Made by a program: the position numbers and the translations under genes. Under the pieces are notes generated by a model that was not told the origin of the DNA, did no database searches, and saw only the letters and a program-made list of their open reading frames with translations. This document shows, piece after piece, positions 59,501 to 64,000 of a DNA stretch of 64,000 nt. The stretch's first letter is position 1; each line of letters opens with the position of its first letter. Origin of the DNA: Salvia splendens (lineage: Eukaryota; Streptophyta; Magnoliopsida; Lamiales; Lamiaceae); contig NC_056042.1 in the NCBI RefSeq assembly GCF_004379255.2, forward strand, positions 12,137,901 to 12,201,900. Direction: 5' to 3'.

Positions 59501-60231
59501 AATCATTTGTCAGTTTCAGTCTAGATATACTATTTGGTAAATTAAATTTAATTCACTGTCACCGATCCGCTCAGATAACATGATAGAAATTCACATTGTT
59601 CTACTCTAAAACCAATTAATAGTTAGTTTTTGTTTCATTTGCCAACAGGTACACGGCTGCCTGCGGCGGCCACCGCCCGAGCCGGGTGGAGGCGCTGTCG
59701 GCCTTTATATGGACCCAGTTCATTTCAGCCACGGGCATGAAACCCGACCCGAATAAAATATACGCGGTCCTCCAGACCGTGAACCTACGGACCCGGGCCG
59801 ACCCTCCTCTTTCGGAGCATCACTTCGGGAACATCTACGGGCTATCGACCGCGAGGCCGGAAGCCGGGGACGGAGGCGTGGAGCTCCTGCGGAAGATGCG
59901 GGAAGCCGTGGAAGCCGTGGACAGCGGCTACGTGGCTCGGCTGAAGGATGGTGAGAAGCATTTGGAGTTCATGAGCAAGATGTTGGTTCAAGACACAAAG
60001 GGGGAACTGGTGAGCTTCAACTTCACCAGCCTATGCAGGTTGCCGTTGTACGAAGCGGATTTCGGGTGGGGAAAACCCGTTTGGGTCGGGTTTAGCGGGT
60101 TCCCGTTCAAGAATTTAGTTACTTTTGTGGATACCAAGAGTGAGGGTGGAATAGAGGCGTTGGTTAATTTGAAGAAACGAGATATGGAGAAATTCCAAGC
60201 TTGTTTGGAGAATTTGCAAAGTAAACTGTGA
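56585..60231 (+). CDS. BAHD acyltransferase (vinorine synthase-like), interrupted by a retroelement
   Basis: BAHD enzymes transfer acyl groups from CoA to alcohols or amines in specialised metabolism, in the cytosol. Exon 56585-57246 and exon 59649-60231 join to 1245 nt, or 414 residues, normal for the family. The first part has IKPSSPTP, STFYPLAGRL and the catalytic HKIGD (H149, D153). The second has the structural ADFGWGKP motif (D358) and ends LQSKL. The start at 56585 (MVIEIKVISME) fits the family better than the in-frame ATG at 56552. Between them lies a 2.4 kb insertion with GGTAC duplicated on both sides. Unspliced, the frame stops eight codons into the element (YYRNS). A GT at 57247 and an AG at 59648 would remove it exactly. 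Whether the gene works depends on that splicing. Close substrate class is not predictable. Confidence 0.8.
57440..57660. mobile_element. Degraded Stowaway MITE inside the TRIM
   Basis: It runs from TACTCCTTTCGTCCCACTC on the left to TTGGACGAGTGGAGTA on the right, with ATCATCTTGA inner motifs. It is diverged, so the ends are approximate. Confidence 0.5.
57725..59323 (+). mobile_element. PIF/Harbinger element with broken ORF1, inside the BAHD insertion
   Basis: Inverted ends GACCATCCGCAATGGGGCG and CGCCCCACTGCTGATGCCC are flanked by TTA at 57722-57724 and 59324-59326. GC-rich inverted CGGACGATGG repeats fill the left 250 bp. The length is 1599 bp. It carries ORF1 only, with no transposase. Confidence 0.85.
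58068..59139 (+). pseudogene. PIF/Harbinger ORF1, frameshifted
   Basis: It starts MDSSPNSPMFSGEAR, then meets a TGA at about 58113 and changes frame. The main open piece is 58333-59097, with the Myb/SANT-like TNYTDDETLILARCWVDIS, YNEAKPPTAYKRKREQIRKH and a YRSMYGDFKHEAIWALL block. After about 58880 the frame is lost, and the expected C-terminal end LIDELRRKLGIAR lies in another frame ending at 59139. Family and layout are those of the intact ORF1 at 4056-5054, though the proteins are only distantly alike. Confidence 0.8.
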
Positions 60232-60303
60232 ATGAACATGATATGTAAATTCCAAGCTTGTTTGGAGGATTTGCAAAGTAAACTGTGAATGAACATGATA
60301 TGT
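60190..60303 (+). repeat. 57 bp tandem duplication of the BAHD 3' end
   Basis: The last 14 codons with the stop and 15 bp of downstream sequence (60190-60246) are repeated almost exactly at 60247-60303. The protein is unaffected because the first stop is used. Confidence 0.85.
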
Positions 60304-61327
60304 AGTGCGTGTAGTTCATGAGATTGAATCTCAGCTAATCCTAGATGAATAATCATGGTATAATTAGTCATAGTCAATCCAAGCTTCTAACTAAAATACA
60401 CTTACAACTCCAATCTAAATTAGTATCTTGATACTATTTTATCTAGGAAACCGAACACCACCTAATTGTCTTATTCGTCGTCACTTTTCAATGCCAAATT
60501 AGATGAAATGTTTTTCAAATGTTAATTATCTTAGTTTACGTGTTAACTTTCAGTGTTTTGCACCACAAAACATTTTTTCTGAATTGTAATTCACTTTAAA
60601 TATTAAAATGAATATTTAAAGTTATTAGTTAGGTTTAGATGCGTTCTTCTAAATTATACTCCACTCTCTAGAAATTAGAGACATTTAAGTGATTATTTTA
60701 TATTTTTGAATTTTTTTGCAGACAAAGTATACCCTGCAATAGTTCGTTATGGAACTAAATAAAGCTATAATAAACTGTTTGGATTTTAATTAAGCTTTCT
60801 TACAAAATCTAATTATATTAAAAAAAATCCTTGAAAAAATAACCTTGTACGAGTGAAGATGATAAATATATTTGGAAAAAACTATTGTAAAAGTGAACAA
60901 TTTCACTAAATGGGAAAAATGGGAAAAGAAAGAAAAAAAAAGAATGTGCATAGAGTAGTTATATGGGACCACTCTTAATAAATAAATACACAATGTGCAT
61001 GGAGAACACGGATTTAGTTCACTATAAAGACGTTTTGATTCACAATACGAATTTTGAAAACACAGAGTGAAACAAAACGACATTATAGTGAACTAAATCG
61101 CTCTTATATTAAACTAAAATCATTCTTATAGTGAACTAAATTCATATTCTCTAGCTATGTATTTAAGATTAATTATACTTTAATCATCTTCATGTACACA
61201 CATATGTTACAATATTTTTCTAAAACTTAATTTTAAATAATTAAAATAATATACTATAGTGTATGAGAAAATTGTGATGGAACACAAACATTATAACGGA
61301 AAAATTCTTTTTTTGGTAAAGCATGTA
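60304..61327. other. Intergenic stretch
   Basis: AT-rich sequence with no gene or clear repeat. TAGTGAACTAAAT-type motifs recur at 61010-61145 but show no terminal structure. Confidence 0.4.
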
Positions 61328-61369
61328 AATGGAATTTCATTTTAATGAAGAGCTTTTGTTGTATTCCGA

Positions 61370-61555
61370 CTCAGGGAGTGACGCACAACCGTTATGCGTC
61401 GTTAATTGAGAAACGCATAACCATCATGCGTCGTTATTTAGTGACGCATAAGCATCATGCGTCTTTTATTAGTGACGCATAAGCATTATGCGTCTTTCCC
61501 TAGCGACGCATAATGCTTATGCGTCTTTGGCTAGTGACGCATAACGCTTATGCGT
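61370..61555. repeat. Palindrome array in the left MULE end
   Basis: Six consecutive near-perfect palindromes, each GACGCATAA (or close variant), three bases, then TTATGCGTC, are separated by 8-14 bp. Five matching copies occupy 63716-63862 in the right end. Confidence 0.85.
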
Positions 61556-61985
61556 CTTCCGGTGGGTTTTAAAGCAGGCAGAGAATGCAGAACACTTCGT
61601 AGCACAGACAGAAAGCCGCGACCCAAACGACGATTCCCGGCAAATTCCGACGATTCCCAACAATTTCCGGCGAATTTCCACCATTTTACAACCATATTCC
61701 GGTAATTGTTCTTAAATTTGGCTAAATACATCATTTATTGCTTAATTTGTGCGGGTTTTCCGTAATTTAGCAAAATTAGGGTTTATGATGAAATTGAAGG
61801 ATTTTTGGTTGATTTTTGTTGTTTTGTTGCCTATACTTAGGAATTATGATGAAATTAGGGGTTATGATGAAATTGATGGAATTTTTGGTCGATTTTCCGT
61901 AATTTGTGTATTTCATATGCATATTATTTAGAATTGTTGAGTTTTTATGAAAAAAATTGAATCTTGGGTAAATGTTTTGAAGTAG

Positions 61986-62410
61986 ATGGTATCTGCAAGT
62001 TCCGAACAACAGTTATGTTATGGACCTGAGGATCCATCATTACTATTTCATCAAAACGAACACATTTCAGCATCATTGTTAGCAAATGGCACAGCAAATG
62101 TGTTGAGAGTTCGTAGGACGGAGAGTAAGGTTTGGGCAGTACCAATACATGAAAATGTGATGTATTGGCTTGATGTGTGGGGGTTCAGAGGCGTGGTTGA
62201 ATGTGGAAGGCCGATGAGGATGGACAATGAGCTTATAACTGCCTTGATCGAGCGCTGGAGGCTTGAGACACACTGTTTCCACCTTCCAGTTGGTGAAGTT
62301 ACCGTAACCTTACAGGATGTGCAAAGTTTGTGGGGTTTGAGAGCAGACGGTCGTGTTTTCACTGGTCGTGACTACCCTGTTGGATATGAAGATTGGCCCA
62401 ACATATCGTC
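61986..62410 (+). pseudogene. Plant mobile domain (PMD/MAIN-like) protein, 3' truncated
   Basis: It opens MVSASSEQQLCYGPEDPS, then shows the PMD pattern: VMYWLDVWGFRGVVE, LITALIERWRLETHCFHLP, then GEVTVTLQDVQSLWGLRADG and RVFTGRDY. PMD proteins, including MAIN and MAIL1, help in silencing and genome stability, and PMDs also travel on Mutator-like and gypsy elements. Similarity stops near 62410 (DWPNISS). Beyond it the frame runs to 62561, but that part is antisense of the mudrA-like gene. The normal domain is several hundred residues, so most is missing. Confidence 0.7.
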
Positions 62411-63440
62411 ATGCGACCTTTGTGTAACTGAAACCTCCCACTTACATTCCCTCGCCTTTTCAGCGTCGGTGGTGCTGATGATGCCTGCCCCTGTTACTGT
62501 CGTTCCTGCTGGAAATTTGCATACTGCATGCCACCTTCTTAATTTGCTCTCGACGACCTGAAACTGTTTTTCATTCCACAAACTCCACATAGTTATAGCA
62601 GTCTTCACATGTAGTTTGGAATCAAATTTTGTTCCCAACACAATCCGATGCGGCTCATTCTCATCCTAGTACAAAAGGCTGTGTTCATTACCACCAACAT
62701 CATTAGATACTCCAGACGGACGACTTGGTAATTCACGAAAGAATCTAAACTTCTTAGGATTGTACTCCGGAAGTGGTTGTTCACCTTGCATAACAGGTTT
62801 ACATGCTACTATCTCATTATCAGAAATACCATCAACATCATCAGCACCATCACCATCACTGAGATGAGGGTCTGGCTCTGTCTCAGATTGTGGCCTTGGC
62901 TCACCAAGATCATCTGCAACATCTACCTCATCATTCAATCCAACACCAACATCAGCAACATCTACAACATCTCTCTGCTCATTCATACTACGATCAAAGC
63001 TCATATGCTCCACCCTAGCAGATGATCCAATACCACAATTAAAGCTCATTTGTTCAACCCTCGCAGATGATCCAATACCATAATCAACAACTGGTGGGAT
63101 TTCTGAACTCCTCACAGGTGAATACTCAACAAATAATTCAATACACCCACTTTAATTTTGAGCATTGTTGAACATAAACATCACACTATCATCATTGCAA
63201 ATCACAAAACATGTATAACTCATACAGGAAGCAAAGACTATACATTGTCTCCATAATAATTCAATTGTGTGTTGGTTCATATCTATTCTCATCGCATCAC
63301 AGATCATTGCTACCAATTCAGAATAGGAAACACATGAATTTAATATGATGGAGCTCCTCGCACGAGGTGGTTCATAACCAATACCCATATGTGGTAGTTG
63401 AACTACTCTACCACCCCAATACAAACTCACAAATACTTGC
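62405..63440 (-). pseudogene. mudrA-like transposase, N-terminal part only
   Basis: The minus strand starts near MQVFVSLYWGGRVVQLPHMG (63430) and shows a ubiquitin-like/PB1-type N-terminus (SYSELVAMICDAMRID). An acidic stretch (VDVADDLGEPRPQSETEPDP) follows, then the MuDR N-terminal domain FDSKLHVKTAITMWSLWNEK and LRRWHAVCK with CKWEVSV. All pieces are in one frame but for stops at 63152-63154 and 62666-62668. A 16-residue unit with GIGSSARVE occurs twice in tandem near 63050. The zinc-finger and DDE domains are absent: the gene ends where the PMD fragment begins. Confidence 0.75.
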
Positions 63441-64000
63441 ATGATTTCTGCATAAAAAACATTTAAAACAACAATAATTATGGACATTTTTCCTACAAGC
63501 CCTAATTTTATAAATTGGGTAAAACTAACAAATGAAAGCAAAATAAACATGAATAATGATGAATGTAGCTAAATTGCTGAACAAATTACCGGATCTTATG
63601 GAGATAACGTTGGAAATTGCCGGAAATCGCCTGAAATCGCCGGAAACCCGAGAGAGGAAATGAAAGTGTAGTCTGTGCTCTGGTTCTGCCTTCTGTGTGT
63701 TAAAAGCTGACTGAAAGACGCATAAGGGTTATGCGTCATTCGGGTAAGACGCATAATTCTTATGCGTCTTTAAACGACGCATAACCCTTGTGCGTCATTA
63801 ATGAAAGACGCATAAGGGTTGTGCATTTTATTAATAACGACGCATAACTCTTATGCGTCACTCCTCCATTTGGAATAAATCTAATCTCCTTCATTAAAAT
63901 GGAATTCCATTAGTAATCTAAAACAAAAATAGAAAAGTCTCCATTATTACCCATATTTAGTTATTTATTTCTTCATGGTATGCATATTTGATTTTTATAT

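Larger units (their letters stand above)
57251..59647 (-). mobile_element. TRIM-like retroelement inserted in the BAHD coding sequence
   Basis: The flanks are a perfect 5 bp duplication, GGTAC, at 57246-57250 and 59648-59652. On the minus strand the element starts TGTTGGCAAATGAAAC and reaches GAATTTCTATCA (59585). A primer-binding-like TGTTATCTGAGCGG follows, then about 140 bp of non-coding interior. A second TGTTGGCAAAATGAAAC at about 59433 begins the other terminal repeat. That repeat ends TTAGAATGGAATTC...TTTCTATA at 57251. It has been expanded by a Harbinger element and a Stowaway relic. Short LTRs with no coding interior fit a TRIM. Confidence 0.75.
61328..63911. mobile_element. Mutator-like element carrying a plant mobile domain gene
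   Basis: Long inverted repeats of about 200 bp (61328-61560 and 63711-63911) begin AATGGAATTTCATTTTAATG on the left and the inverse of AATGGAATTCCATTTTAATG on the right. Inside each, 21 bp palindromes of GACGCATAA and TTATGCGTC recur. The interior holds a PMD gene on the plus strand and a mudrA-like 5' part on the minus strand. A clear 9 bp target duplication could not be found (AAGCATGTA versus AGTAATCTA). Confidence 0.75.

Noticed and set aside
61370..61560. CRISPR-like array of regular repeats
   Set aside because: The units are palindromic, lie in terminal inverted repeats of a Mutator-like element in plant DNA, and have no unique spacers of constant length.

Overview
The window is plant nuclear DNA. 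It is AT-rich, has spliced genes with GT-AG introns, and is dominated by plant transposon families. The host genes (a 7TM RGS1, an R2R3-MYB, a BAHD acyltransferase and a MAPKKK relic) point to a eudicot, perhaps an asterid such as a Lamiales species; that placement is a guess. Four host loci can be supported: an RGS1 gene whose ten coding exons I could join into one 464-residue frame (minus, 3586 to 266); an R2R3-MYB of three exons (minus, 11777 to 10821); a broken MAPKKK17/18-like kinase (plus, about 31060-31939); and a BAHD acyltransferase (plus, 56585-60231) whose single exon is split by a 2.4 kb retroelement-derived insertion. Most of the rest is mobile DNA, much of it delimited here by target-site duplications (TSDs).

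Layout. 1-3717: RGS1. 3718-5495: a PIF/Harbinger element with an intact ORF1, starting about 131 bp upstream of the RGS1 ATG. 5680-10750: small DNA elements (Harbinger, Stowaway and hAT MITEs) and a tRNA-derived SINE. 10821-11777: MYB. 12558-14064: Stowaway MITEs, one split by a Mutator-like MITE. 14216-17902: an hAT element with broken transposase. 18550-24024: a Ty1/copia element whose gag lies inverted relative to pol. 25232-29803: a second, related copia element in the opposite orientation. 31060-31939: kinase pseudogene.

32077-56175 is one nest of insertions. A Harbinger transposase gene was split by a copia solo LTR (TSD GATAA). That LTR was split by a Ty3/gypsy element (TSD ACCGG). One LTR of the gypsy element was split by a 10.3 kb copia-type element with the same LTR family as the solo LTR (TSD GCTTC). 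That element in turn contains a gypsy-type LTR segment. 56552-60303 is the BAHD gene; its TRIM-like insertion was itself hit by a Harbinger element. 61328-63911 is a Mutator-like element with long palindrome-rich terminal repeats, carrying a plant mobile domain gene and a truncated mudrA-like gene tail to tail.

The most interesting observations are: (1) the insertion in the BAHD gene, where the TSD supplies a GT donor and the element end plus TSD supplies an AG acceptor, so splicing would restore the exact reading frame; (2) the inverted gag inside an otherwise normally bounded copia element; (3) the Mutator-like element in which two convergent genes have both lost their 3' ends; (4) the 10 kb copia-type element with similar LTRs but a ruined pol. 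All identities and alignments were judged by eye.
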